Assembly: GCA_012862575.1 (NCBI GenBank)
Contig: BLSF01000008.1
Location: forward strand, 1-64,000
DNA from: Parietichytrium sp. I65-24A
Lineage: Eukaryota; Sar; Bigyra; Thraustochytrida; Thraustochytriidae
DNA: 64,000 nucleotides
Direction: 5' to 3'
Shown here: positions 9,941 to 20,787 of the stretch, piece after piece
Numbering within the stretch: position 1 is the first letter of the stretch
Layout of the letters: each line of letters opens with the position of its first letter
The notes under the pieces: generated by a model
The model's input: the letters and a program-made list of their open reading frames with translations, nothing else
What the model was told of the DNA's origin: nothing
Database searches by the model: none
Program-made: the position numbers and the translations under genes

Positions 9941-10590
9941 CTATCCCATTTGCCAGGAGCCGCAAGTTCCTGCCGACTTACTCGGGGAGAGCATCACCAG
10001 GGTGAACAAAGAGACATAGAGGAGAACGTAAGAATGAGCTAGCAAGGTATACTCTCTGACGTTCGCTTGCTCTGCCGCATAAGGCAGCAAGGCAATTGAC
10101 GCGAATATGAATGAAGCGCTTATCCTGATTGCGTCCCAAAAGTATTCTTTCTTCTTAGCCTCGGCAAATTCTCGATAATCTTCAGGAATGTCTGAGTAGC
10201 CCGTGCCGTCGAAATTCTGTTGTGACACGAGGAGACAACAAATCTTTATTAGTGAAGCTTCGAGAGCTATATTCCTTATATTCATTCCAGCCTCGCTCCC
10301 AGCGGTGTGATTTCCCATTCCCCGTAACTTACCCACAAGCCGCGCATCACCATGCCGCACTGGTGCTTCAGTCCAGTATTGAATAGCAAGAGAGCAGCGA
10401 GGATCAGACTCGCGCACGTATGATACTCTACGGCCTTTCGTCGCCACAGAACCGGCAAGATGGCCATCACCAAAACTGCAACGGCCTGCCTTAGAATAGC
10501 TTCTTTCGTCTGGATGACTTTAAACGAGGCAAAGTCGCGAACTGTGTGTGTATGTTGGTGGCCCGGTGCGCCGTTCTTTTCGTCCGTCAT
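9941..10590 (-). CDS. Four-transmembrane protein, two exons, unknown function
   Basis: Exon 1 is 10590-10333 (ATG start, donor GTAAGT) and exon 2 is 10216-9941 (acceptor CACAACAG, stop before 9941). The intron is 116 bp and phase 0, and joining gives 177 residues. An N-terminal hydrophilic tail of ~25 residues is followed by two hydrophobic segments separated by a short basic/His loop, a charged loop of ~35 residues with many Asp, Glu and Lys encoded across the junction, and two further membrane segments. The short C-terminal tail is Ser/Gly-rich. Both Ns would face the same side if the four helices all span. I do not recognise the family. Both exons keep coding character up to the splice sites, which supports the model. 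Confidence 0.7.
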
Positions 10591-11634
10591 CTTGCCTCGC
10601 AGACCACGTACTCTTCCTCCTTCCCCCGAAAAAAGCACTTGACACTTTCGCCCACTCTCTCCGCCCAAACCTAGATTACGCTCGGCTCGCTCCTTTCACC
10701 TTACAACCGGTTGGGTTGGAGCGACCGCCTGTCCCTTCGGCCTCCTTCGCTTCCCTCGACCTGTGGCCAGCGCCTCCCCTGTGTCTCACACCCTCAGTCA
10801 GCACTAACAGTACCTCCAACATAACTGATCCAATCGCACCACCAACTTTCTACCCATCTCCCTATAGATGGTGATAGCAGCTAGCTACAGTTTACTTGCT
10901 CGGTCGCCGAGCAAGCACAGCGCGCATACGCATGCCAAATGAACGTTGACTGCAGACTCGCTATGAATTGCGAGTTCAACCGGCATTTGCACATATTCTC
11001 ACTGGCGAATGAGCGCACGGCCATCAACAACCAACAGAGTTCTCCTGAATTCTGAATTACCTGAACTAATAGCACTCTCCCTGACTTCAAAACCACTATC
11101 TTACGTTACCCAAGCTCCAGAGAGTATCCTTTTTTATAGAGTACAAGTACGAGTTTTATTTTCTTGATTTCAGAACACGAGTATAAAAAAAAGAATAAAA
11201 AAATGTTGAACTGCAAGCGGGAATATGTTCACTCACAGTCAATCAAAATCAAACTGACGAGCGAGGAGTCCAAGTTGAGTGGCATGAATAGAGTGTGTTG
11301 TGGGCTTTTCGTCCAAGGACAATACAATACAATTCCTTTTCGTGTGTGGGGGAGAGCTTCTGGGCCGTGCTCCCTCGCGACACCCCCAGCTCTCAGGTCC
11401 GGGATTTCGTCTCTGGTTGCGTCGGGGTCCTTCCTCCAATTAAATCTTTGGACTGACTGTGAATCGTGTGTTCTTTTGCACGCTCGGGGAGCTACTGCAC
11501 TACAGCCCGTGTCGGAGGGAAGAGAGAGCCCTTCAGCGCACAAGGGGAGGAAAGTCCGGTGGTTGAGTGAGTGAGTGAGTGAGTGAGTGAGTGAGTGAGT
11601 TGCTGAACTGGTGGAGAACGAGGGCAGCTGTGAC
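10591..11634. other. Intergenic region with divergent promoters
   Basis: This lies between two genes transcribed away from each other. The frames present are short or low-complexity. Near 11048 there is one of the GAATTC-centred motifs (CTGAATTCTGAATTACC) that recur through the spacers. The stretch from ~11560 is the repeat-rich 5' leader of the seven-TM gene. A minus-strand frame here reads Ser-Leu-Thr-His repeats and is only the complement of that microsatellite. Confidence 0.5.
11562..11600 (+). repeat. (GAGT)n microsatellite in 5' leader
   Basis: About nine uninterrupted GAGT units end 35 bp before the ATG of the seven-TM gene. A shorter (GAGT)n run occupies a comparable place, with the same strand orientation, upstream of Rab11 at ~25456-25475. 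Confidence 0.95.
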
Positions 11635-12729
11635 ATGGGGAGCTTGGAAGGCGGGTTCTGCCAAACGGATTTCTTCTTCTTTAGACAGGAGGATTGCAAA
11701 CAGCCGTCGCTGTTGTCATGGGCGCTTTTTGGGATACAGCTGGTCTCGGTGGTGGTAGATTTGGTCACCTTGGCGTACGGGGTTCGAGTAGCTTGCAAAT
11801 CTGCGCGAGACGGTTTGGCCAGAGCTAGTTTTGGAAATGCTCTGGCCGGCGTAGCTTGCAACCTGGCGTACTCGGCGTACTGGTCAACAGTGCTCTTTGG
11901 GCCGTCGCTGTGGAACGGCATCGTCATGCTTTCCCTCGTGGTGCTGTGTGACGCGTTCAACCTCTTGGCCGTATTTCTGCTTTCGGTTTCCTGGAGCGTT
12001 GTGGCGAGGGCAGCAAAGTCCGAGCAAGAAGGGGGCGCGTACGTTGCGCGGAGCATGACTGACAAAGTCGGAAAGTGGGTCTATCGATGCGTGCTCTTGG
12101 TTTGTGGAGTTGGTATCGTAACGGGCTACTTCCTTTTCGTCGAATATTTTGAATACAAATACTACCTGATCGCCAAGGGGCTGACGCTCGCGATGCTCTC
12201 ACTGTCTTTGGTGGTGGTAATGGGATCGTGTTTAGCTGTTTACCGCATAACATTCGTGGTGCGACGGCGCCCGTCCGGACTTTGGCAGAGGATAAAGCAA
12301 AATTTTACCGACTCGAGCGTGATACTCTCGGGCTCTGTGTGTGGCAAGTTCGCCGCGGAGGGAATCACGACGAGCCGTGGTGGCGGCGGCGGCTCATCTG
12401 AGCAAGCGTTTTTACTTAAGGTGCGTCACAAGCTAGTTCAGACCACTGCATTGGTGGTCTGGTTCCAAGGCATCTACATGATGGGTGTGATAGTTTTCAT
12501 GATCACAGGCGATAACGTTTCTGGAGACTTTACAAGTCTCCCATTTTGGGTGTGTTTTCGCCGAATTTGTTTGAATGCAAACTCGTTTGTTTACTTGGCG
12601 ATTATAAGATACTTTGATATCGCTCCGCCTGAACAGGAAAAAGACGCAGTCGACGGTGACGAATTAGAGGCTGAATCACTCTTACATACCACAATCTCCG
12701 GGGATGAAGGTCCCCTGGAAGCCACCTGA
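11635..12729 (+). CDS. Seven-transmembrane protein
   Basis: Starting at the ATG at 11635 (the open frame extends to a GTG at 11611) the protein has 364 residues. A ~25-residue N-terminus with two Cys and a Phe run precedes seven hydrophobic segments of 18-26 residues, separated by short loops. The longest loop, between TM5 and TM6, is basic and then Gly/Ser-rich (about residues 215-260). The C-terminal tail of ~40 residues is acidic. This fits a GPCR-like or TOM1/THH1-like seven-helix topology, but no diagnostic DRY or NPxxY motif is evident, so neither class is proven. Single exon. A GAGT microsatellite lies in its leader. Family assignment is inference from topology only. Confidence 0.8.
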   Translation: MGSLEGGFCQTDFFFFRQEDCKQPSLLSWALFGIQLVSVVVDLVTLAYGVRVACKSARDGLARASFGNALAGVACNLAYSAYWSTVLFGPSLWNGIVMLSLVVLCDAFNLLAVFLLSVSWSVVARAAKSEQEGGAYVARSMTDKVGKWVYRCVLLVCGVGIVTGYFLFVEYFEYKYYLIAKGLTLAMLSLSLVVVMGSCLAVYRITFVVRRRPSGLWQRIKQNFTDSSVILSGSVCGKFAAEGITTSRGGGGGSSEQAFLLKVRHKLVQTTALVVWFQGIYMMGVIVFMITGDNVSGDFTSLPFWVCFRRICLNANSFVYLAIIRYFDIAPPEQEKDAVDGDELEAESLLHTTISGDEGPLEAT

Positions 12730-12984
12730 ATGGGAGCCACGTGAATGTACATGGTTTTGTGGTGCAGCGCAAAGGGACAATGAATCGTATGACTGGAAGC
12801 GCAACTTTCATTAGGTCTCGCAACAATCTCTTCAGTGGACGGCAGCTACAGCTGGAGAGGCGCTTTCTTTCTACCGTGCTATTGCCAGCATCACATCGGA
12901 GGTAGAACGGAACAATGGCGTAGTGAACTTGATGGCGAAATTTTCCCTGGGTGGATAGTTCACGAGGTCCCACAAAAAAGGGTC

Positions 12985-13337
12985 TCAAACACACCAACAA
13001 TAATTTGATGCGAGCCTCTTCTCGCGGTGTTTATGCTGATTTGACCTTTCCAAACCTATGATACCTTTGGAATCGTTGCATTGATGCACATTTGAGATGC
13101 TCTTGCTTTCGTTTGCCAGTTGCGCACAACACGACTGTCCTTTGAGTCGATGGATATGCAGGGTACAAATTCCGACAAAAATGAAAACAAATTGGTGTAC
13201 TACGAATGGACAATAATGTTCTATGGCGAGGTTACACTCACCTCTTTTATGCTGCACCAATTCTGTCTCCGCAGCAATTCTTCAATGACAATTCGCGGGT
13301 CAGAGGCAGGAATACCAAGAGATAAAGTTTGTGACAT
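12985..13337 (-). CDS. Candidate two-exon small gene, ~81 residues
   Basis: Exon 1 is 13337-13242 (ATG start, 32 codons, donor GTGAGT) and exon 2 is 13134-12985 (acceptor AAAGGACAG, stop TGA). The 107-bp intron has the usual size for this window and the join is phase 0. Exon 1 is rich in charged and aromatic residues; exon 2 is Ser/Asn/His/Lys-rich and less convincing. Other acceptors nearby keep different frames open, so the second exon is uncertain. The start ATG lies only five bases after the stop codon of the ankyrin/F-box gene on the same strand. It may instead be a 3' part of that gene under a splice form I cannot resolve. Confidence 0.4.
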
Positions 13338-13342
13338 TGCTC

Positions 13343-14683
13343 TCAAAAGAGAAGTACGTCGCCTTTATCATGTAATGACGTGCTTGAGAATGCTATGGCC
13401 AATCCTTTAGCTTTGCGGTGAGTCTGCATTCTCGAGCGAGCACTTTGTGACTGATCCATGGACTGCTGAGGCGAGTCGCTGGCAAGGCGAGACTGAGTTT
13501 GGGGGGAGCTACTCGGACGAAGCTGGTGGAATCGAAGCAAGCGCGTAGATGGCAGCAAGTCGAGTGACTCGTGTTGCCCGGCTGCCCTCCACAGCGCACA
13601 AACCGACTTGACTCTTCGTAAGCTGTGCCAATCTAGGAACGAAAACGCATGCACTAGCACGGATTGGGGGCAGATACTCCAATCATGCGGTGCCTGCCGG
13701 CGCCTGCCAACTTTGTTCCTCGCTCCTGGACCACTTTTTGCTGCAACTGCAGCTGTCAAAACGGCGCTCATCTGGCTGTCCCTTGCCTGATCTAGGACGG
13801 TTTCTCCAAATCGATCCTCTTGATGCACGTCCGCTCCAAACTGAATGAGGACACGCGCAATATTTGAAAAGCCTTTGCGCGCAGCAAAATGAAGTGGCGA
13901 CTCGCCGAATTCAGTCTTCATGTGAATCAAGTCGGTGCATGCATAACACAGCTCCTCAACGACAGCAAGATGACCAGCGTATACAGCAAGATGAAGTGCT
14001 GTCTCGTCTCCGTCAGTTTTTGCTTGAGGCCGCGCCCCGTTCTGCATCAAGACCCGGCACATTTGCAAATTCCCAAGCCTGCAAGCGGTATGCAAAGGCG
14101 TGCTGCCGTCAGTGGCGGTAATATTGGGGCTAATGCATAGCTTTTGTAATAGCCGAAGTACTTGCGCTCGATCGTCCTCCTGGACGGCTTGGAACATCTC
14201 CTCACGAGGCTGAGACTCCATTTTACGCAGAGTTTCACTGTCTTCGAGGTCCACAATTTGTAGTGCGCTGTGCAACTGCGGCGCCGCCTCGTCTTGATTG
14301 TTCCCGACCAATTCCAGCTTTGCATGCCTGTCACTTTTTAATAAGGCAAATTCTGCAGTTTCCTTTGCCAAGCGCCGCTTCCATGTGTGAAGGAAGATCG
14401 CACAGCTCGGATCTGCGAGTGAAGGGTCCACCAGCGCCAGTAACTCCTCGCGAAGTCTTATTTCCTTTCTCTCCTTCTCAATAGTTGCCCGCCGCTTCTC
14501 TGGCCGGACCTCTTCTTGTCTCTTTGCCGCAGTGAACTTTCTCCGTTCGTCATCGACTGCTCCGTCTTGGCGCGTTGAGACCCTGCTCTTCGCTTCCCCT
14601 CGTTTAGACGGCGCACTCAAAGGCCGGTCGACGTCCCATCGCGCAAATACTCTCTGTCGATGCAGCTCCTTCTGCATCATCAT
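13343..14683 (-). CDS. Ankyrin-repeat F-box protein
   Basis: From the ATG at 14683 the protein has 446 residues; the frame stays open upstream to 14836 without another ATG, so an earlier exon is possible. Order of parts: a Lys/Arg/Glu-rich, probably helical N-terminal half; four ankyrin repeats at about residues 185-310 with typical signatures (DGSTPLHTACRLGN, ETALHLAVYAGH, ESPLHFAARKGF); then an F-box at about 335-370 (SVLVHAFSFLDWHSLRRV, then VCALWR). The ~75-residue tail is Ser/Gln-rich. Known of the families: the F-box recruits SKP1/cullin ubiquitin ligases, and ankyrin repeats would bind the substrate. A role as an SCF substrate receptor is inference. Confidence 0.85.
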   Translation of the reverse strand: MMMQKELHRQRVFARWDVDRPLSAPSKRGEAKSRVSTRQDGAVDDERRKFTAAKRQEEVRPEKRRATIEKERKEIRLREELLALVDPSLADPSCAIFLHTWKRRLAKETAEFALLKSDRHAKLELVGNNQDEAAPQLHSALQIVDLEDSETLRKMESQPREEMFQAVQEDDRAQVLRLLQKLCISPNITATDGSTPLHTACRLGNLQMCRVLMQNGARPQAKTDGDETALHLAVYAGHLAVVEELCYACTDLIHMKTEFGESPLHFAARKGFSNIARVLIQFGADVHQEDRFGETVLDQARDSQMSAVLTAAVAAKSGPGARNKVGRRRQAPHDWSICPQSVLVHAFSFLDWHSLRRVKSVCALWRAAGQHESLDLLPSTRLLRFHQLRPSSSPQTQSRLASDSPQQSMDQSQSARSRMQTHRKAKGLAIAFSSTSLHDKGDVLLF

Positions 14684-15824
14684 TGCCCGCGAAATCGCGA
14701 ACCGCGAACTGCGTCGCTCGTTCAGCTGAACACTACCCTCCACCGCTTTGCGGGACGATGCTCGCTTTTCCACCTGCTGGAGAAGAATGCTGCTCAAAGA
14801 CAACGTCTGCTCTACCGGGAACAGGAACAGGAGCACGAGAGGTGGATGACCGGCTGGCGCCTAACACCAACGCTTTCCCAGCGGCACGTTTCGCGCAAGA
14901 ATACAAGAGTATCGCCTTTCTATCGCGCGCCATGCAGGTTTATGAAGACTTGCAAATACTCAACTTGCACGCGTGGCGCACAGCTGCTTATACTTTTGTA
15001 TAGACGAAGCCAGTCGCCGCTTCGGCTTTTGTATCAGCATCAACTACACCACAAGAACAAATCTCCTTGAGATCTGGTATGGAGCCAAGCTGCGGACCAG
15101 TACGCTTGGCAAATATCTGTATTCTTCCACGAACGGGCTCGACAAGAGAGGAGAGATCATCCTGTTTCAATGAAAATTGATTGGTTGATTGATTGATTTT
15201 GAGAGGACAAGGCTTCTTTGCCTGGTTAGATTTGACCGTTGAACGAACAAAGAACTTGAACTTTGGAATAGGAAAGCTAGCTAATGCGTATTGGTACACA
15301 CAACTTAAGGTGAACAATCAGAACAGAATTCAGAATTCAGAAGAAGTTTAGAATTAGAATTTGTTTGGTAACCTTTATTTTCATTCAGCAAAGTGCGAAG
15401 AAGGAAATAAAAGGAAAAAAAGCCGCCTTTTTTGACCTATTATGTAAATTGCCAGTTCATCATACAAATGGCACTGTGGCACAGTTTTCTACACGATGAG
15501 TAAACATTCGACTACTTCCAGTTCTGACATGAAGTGGAAAGCTACCAGTAAGCAGTCCTAGCGCTTTATGTTTTGATGTTCTGATCTCAAAAGAAATTTG
15601 CAAAACAAATTTGAACCCACATTCTCTGACATTGAATTCTGACTTGTGTTCATGTTCATAGAATGAACTGATCTTTGGCGGACAACGAGAAGCTTGCCCA
15701 CTTCAGCGAAACTGTCAGCTGCCGAAACGTGTGATGGCGATGGCGATGGCGCTTTGTACCGAAAGCAGCTTGTTGTTCGTATTCGAGACAAGTCCCTGCA
15801 AACTCGCAAACACAGTTGACGCGT
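14684..15824. other. Spacer with a possible short minus-strand exon
   Basis: A minus-strand stretch at about 15170-14988 reads as a coding-like frame behind an acceptor-like ATTGAAACAG, but two phases look equally plausible and no start or partner exon was found. A (TTGA)n-type run lies near 15178-15200, and a tandem GAATTCAGAATTCAG motif near 15327. The rest shows only short frames. Confidence 0.35.
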
Positions 15825-16127
15825 TCATGCGCTCATGCGCGACTTTTTTGGCGGCGGTGGCAAGTCTTCTGGCGTAAAGTATCGCGGATCGTCGTGTTTG
15901 ATCGGCGCGGTCTGGCATTCAATGCGATCTCGTTCGGACGGCGCCGTTGCATGAAGCTGTGACAACAACGTCTGCGCCATCCCGTAGAACTGCACGGTGA
16001 ACGCGTCCAGCTTTCTCCGTGTGTCGTCATTGCCTTGCGATTGTGCGACCGCTGACTGCAGCGCTGCCAGAAAATCGCCCGATTGGCGGTGAAGGTCTTC
16101 TATGGAAGCTCTGCCCGAGACTACCAT
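15825..16127 (-). CDS. Small helical protein sharing a module with the gene at 20788
   Basis: A 100-residue frame from the ATG at 16127; the frame stays open upstream to ~16535 with no other ATG, so an N-terminal extension or spliced leader is possible. Residues ~8-57 match the N-terminus of the 796-residue protein at 20788-23178: both have I-[ED]-x-[LI]-x-RQS-x-x-FL-x-ALQSA, then a Gly/Asp turn, RR-[KE]-L, and QFY-x-x-AQ. The rest is charged and ends with Pro and Lys/Arg-rich residues (LPPPPKKSR). The module is predicted to be two amphipathic helices. I do not recognise it in a named family. The likeness to the second gene strengthens the case that this short frame is real. Confidence 0.6.
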   Translation of the reverse strand: MVVSGRASIEDLHRQSGDFLAALQSAVAQSQGNDDTRRKLDAFTVQFYGMAQTLLSQLHATAPSERDRIECQTAPIKHDDPRYFTPEDLPPPPKKSRMSA

Positions 16128-19100
16128 GATGTAAAGCTGTGGCTCCTCCTCCTCTTTCGCGCGCGCAAGTCTCTCCAAGTCGATAAAAGTGCTCTCCCCG
16201 ATATTCGAATCGGAACTGGATTCTCGCTCCCCGTGGACTGCTTGCTCTTGTGATATTTCACTTTCTTTCAATTGAGCTCGGCTGGAACTGTGCAGAAACC
16301 TGCCACGCCGAGATTCCACTAGAGAAACGGCTGCGGCCTCCGCCTTCCTCCGAGTTTTCGGACTTGCAACTTTACAAGTATGGCTGACTATTATGCGGGC
16401 AAACGCAGTGCTTTCTTCCTGTGTGTGGTGGCGAGCACTGGGAATGAAGTCCCGGGCACGCAGGCCGAGTTCGGACCCGACGGCAGATGGCCACGGTTTC
16501 CCGCAGAGACAGGCTAAGAGCGGAAACTCCCTCAAGCACTGTGGGCCCGTTTAAAGACGCGGCAAGAAGTAAGTGGAAACGTGCTCACCTTTTACGTTTG
16601 CTTTTCCTTCTTTTCATGTACAGGATTCCCCCACCCACGTGCTTTCATTCTCGTTTCCTGACTCCGTAACGCTGTTTGACATTCTCATAATTCATGCAAA
16701 ACTCTTCTCTCTTCCCACTCGGCAAAGAGGGAAAAATTACTCGGACAGCGTGTCGTCAACCCGGGGTCCCGACCAACTAGATTAAAACCTAGCTGGCAGC
16801 CAGCGACTGTCGAGTGAGGAGGAGTTGTCGAGAGGCTAGCCGACATAGTGTCTCAATGAGTGCAGCTAGAGTGCGTTTAAGGTTCGAGTAGTATTCTTCG
16901 AATGACAAAGCGAAGAAGATGGAAATTTGACTGATTTCCTTTGAGTTAGAAAGAAGAAGAACTGAGAGGGGCAAGGTTGAATGGAGTCAAGATGGCGACG
17001 GGCAGGAATGTGAGGGAGGTGACGAGGCTGTTTTTTTTAACTTTAACTTTTAACTTAGATGTGCGAAAGAAAAAGTTCACAAGCACTCGAAACCAAAAGC
17101 TCTCTCCTTCTGTACCAGTACTCGAGTACTGAGTACTATACTTCTGTTCTGAATTCTGTTCTGAATTTTTAAATGAAGCAGGGCACGCGAGAACGATTCG
17201 CGTTATATTGTGTGCATAACGAAAGGTAAGAAAGAAAAGGTGCAAGTGAGAGGCAGACATTTGCAGTGGGAGAGACGAGACGGTAAAAGCACCATCCGGC
17301 ACAGGCACAGTATCTGGGATAAAGAAGTCGATCATTTTCTGAGAGGGGAAAATTTAGCACTTGCAAATTGAACAAGCGATACTCTTCTCAGATTCTTCCT
17401 GTAAGCGAGTGTATCGATTTACGCTAAAAGCAATTGCATAAGCCAAACTGAACTTGTTTTCAAAGGAAAGCTAAATTCGGGCGTCACTACAACAAGTTTT
17501 TAAAATCAAAGACTGGCGTGGAAATGACAATCCCACAGAGGCCCTACTCGGAGATCTTCTCCGAGAGGTGCGAGGCTAGACTTTAGTAAAATACCTTCAG
17601 TAATCGATCTAACCCGAGCAAACTGTTACTCGTTTACAAAACTTTTACAAATACTTCAAAAAGTAATTTGACAGGTACAGTTTAGCCCAAGAAGAGGATA
17701 TAAGACCAGACAGAGGGAGTTCCAAACTTGGACGAGGCCCTGCTGCGGAAGTAGCCCCAGCCATCTGCAGACAATTTTTTGTGAAGAAAATCAGCCTTCC
17801 GTTCAATGTAGTTCTCATTACACGAACCACTATGAACACACCCATGGTCCAGAATCAGTAACAGTTCCACAGAGCACAGTTCCCGCTAGCTAGTCGATAG
17901 CTAGCGCTCCATGTAACGTAACTGGTAGGTTGCATGAGTGGAAGAGAATCCCAGCCTCCACACTGCGCCAAGCGTTGTGAATGCAAAAGTGGAAACGGTT
18001 GCCCAGAGCAAATGCATCGAACGTCGCACTGTGCTCCGTGCTCAAGTACCAGGAATATAAAACGAAAACTACACGAGTGAGAGCATTGTGAACAATGTAC
18101 TAGTACCTGTGCAACAAGTTGTGTTTTCTGAATTGACTAGAATTCAGAACAGAATTTTCCCACTTCATTTTCCTCATTGACCAGGATTTCACTGTCAGAA
18201 GAGAGTAGCTGCACTTACGCAGGTCGCACGCAGTCCTTGATTCACATTGATTTCTTCCATAGTCACTCTTAACTTGTTCCGCTCCAAGCGTCTCTCTCTC
18301 TCTCTCCCTCCCTCATACAGCTGCGTGGAGTGTGTGTAGCACTGAGGCACCACTCTGGTAATTCAAAGTTCTGTGTGTGTGTTGTTCTGAAAAGTCGGAA
18401 ATGTTTCTCTTGGTTAGTTTTCTGCCAATAAAAGAAGTTAGTTTTCTGCCAATATAAAAGAAGAAATAAAAAGAAATGGGGTGTAAATGGGCCAAGTTTT
18501 ATTTGCCCCCAGCACAAAGCAAAGTGCGTTCGTTCGGGAGAGTCTAAGAAAGGCTTATCAAAATTTATAGGATACACTGCGCTATTCCACTTTATAGACT
18601 TTAACGATAAGAGGCCGTTAGAATCTGCACATGTGCGAACGAACACTTTCATTTTTCATTCATTCGCGCTCACTCACAGTAAGAAAAACAAGACAGAAAA
18701 CAGAGTGAAATACCTAGACAAATGTGTGAATAGTCCTTAGCGACGAGAAGGAAAGGCTGAGAGCCGCAGGAGGGACCGCTCTCTCTCCTCACATCTCCTC
18801 ACGAGAAAACCTTGCCAACGCGTGGGCGGAGGGGGATGCTTTTGTGAGGGCTTCTGGCAACAGCACAACTGTGAGGCGGTAGAAAAGGCTTTTACACAAT
18901 CCGGGGGCCCGGGTCGTAGGAGATTTCGATAGCGGGAGACTTGTTGCGCTATATAAAGAATCTTTGAGTCTCTGACTGCTTGCGCCTCGACCCTTTCTAG
19001 GTGGGGAAATGCGTTTGTGGAGGAGATAAGGACACTCACAGTCGAAATAAAAAGGAACCCTTACCGCCCGCCGTAAGTGCGGAGAAGCACAGCTACCCAG

Positions 19101-20787
19101 AAGCATAAGGCTCGCGATCCTTGTAGCGTCCCCGGATAAAGGTTTCTCAGGTGAAACAATAACATGCAGCGGGTGTAGGGAAAAGCAAGCTTCACTCGAA
19201 GCAAATGGAAAAGTTGAGCTTCCAGTCAGCATGCTTGAATCGCTGATTCCGCCAGAAACGTTAGGACTCCTTAGCAATCCCTCCGACGATCACTCCCTCC
19301 CTGCACCTATCAGCGTATATAGTAGAAAGGGACTACAGAGGAGAAGGAAGGGGAAACTTGAAGAAAAGAGAAAAGTTGGATCAACTTCGCGCCTCACAAC
19401 TTGAAAGAAGAGCTGCGAATTGGGTCTTAATAGTATCTATGGAATACGGTAGACTTCCGGGGGAGAGCAGGATTGATTTTAAGGATTTTAAGGAACAGCG
19501 TGGTTCGGCTATGCAACAGATAGGAAACTCTTACCAAGGCTTCAGCTTAATTTTGATATTTCATTTAGCGAATCCGCCTCTTAGCGCACTCGTAGCGCGG
19601 CCCTCTCATCTGCCTAGCCGCTCGAGCACTCGACCTTGCAAGATGGGTCGAAGACACTAAGAGCCACTAAGGAGAAAGAAGAATGGAAAAAGAGAAAAGT
19701 AAAGCTCTCCCTTGCCTCTTGCTCCATTCCACTTCTCGAGAGGCGGCACGGAGACAAACCACTTGCAACTAGCTATCAACTCCACAAAAAATTACCATGA
19801 GTCGTCTATGCAGCCGCGTAGTCGCAGGCGCTGCGGAACTAAGACCGGTCTACCTCCACGAAGAGTCAACCTTCGACTTGACGAGGAGAGCCGTGCTAAA
19901 TAACTTTCGGTAAGGAGCCTTCCGCACTCTGTATTCTCTGTATCGGCGGCCACCACCACTTTCTTCACAGAAGTTGACCTCCCCTCCTTCCCCTTCCCGG
20001 CGGGAGTGGCTTTGTGAGGGGTGGATTGTTGCACTTTTACAACAAACTGAGAACTACACAGGAGTCCAAATCGCCGGATTCGCTCTCGCTTTTCTTCGCC
20101 CCCTCCTCCTTCTCCTCCCCGTTTGCCCTTTGCCTCCTACGCCTCCCTCACACCAGCTCACCAGTTCACTGAGCCAGCGACAGATGGTTGCTACCAACAC
20201 CCAACATCCAACAACAACAAGAAGCAGCAGCGGCGGGAGAACGAGCTCAACCATAAGCACAAGCTCAAGCACAGACACTTGCATTGAGGGCAACGCGAAG
20301 ACTTTCGCCCACGACTGCTGCAATCTCTCCATCGCACGCCCCTGTCGTTGCTTCCGTGCGACTCCGTGGAAGCCTTGGTCGTTCTCGCGTTCTCGTCACG
20401 CGCTGCTCTGGCTTCGCCAGCCAAAAGAGACTCTCGCCCGAGTCGCCCTCGAAAGAAGGGCGGTGCGGGATTGTCTTGGGAGCGTGGACCTTTGAGCTGC
20501 GCAATAGCAATAGCAATACCAGGCAGCAGATACACAAAAGCCGCGTGCAAGCCTATTCCCTTTGTTTTGGTCCGGGAAGAGGCGATTGGAGCATAAATAA
20601 AAACTTCGGCTCTAGTCCGCGAATCGACCCTGCGGCTGCTGCTAGAACTCTTGACATAAGCGTCCCTGGGTGGCTGAGATTGACGCGCCGAGAAGCGGCG
20701 ACTCTTTGTGCGCTGAGCTTCTCCGCCCGCACCGGGGCCTGTCTCTAGGCACCCAGAGACAGAAGAAAAGTGTCACGGACATTCAAG
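16128..20787. other. 4.7-kb region without recognisable gene
   Basis: Only short or low-complexity frames occur here. A 162-codon minus-strand frame (19277-18789) has mildly coding-like composition but no homology and no ATG at its start. Features seen: near 17120-17165 a cluster of GAGTACTGAGTACT and TTCTGAATTCTGTTCTGAATT motifs; near 18131 another GAATTC motif; a CT-rich run near 18290-18312; a duplicated ~20-bp segment TTAGTTTTCTGCCAATA at 18415 and 18440. Exons of unseen spliced genes cannot be excluded. Confidence 0.4.

Noticed and set aside
11229-12065. Minus-strand 278-codon frame with Ser-Leu-Thr-His repeats
   Set aside because: It is the complement of the GAGT microsatellite and of the seven-TM coding region.
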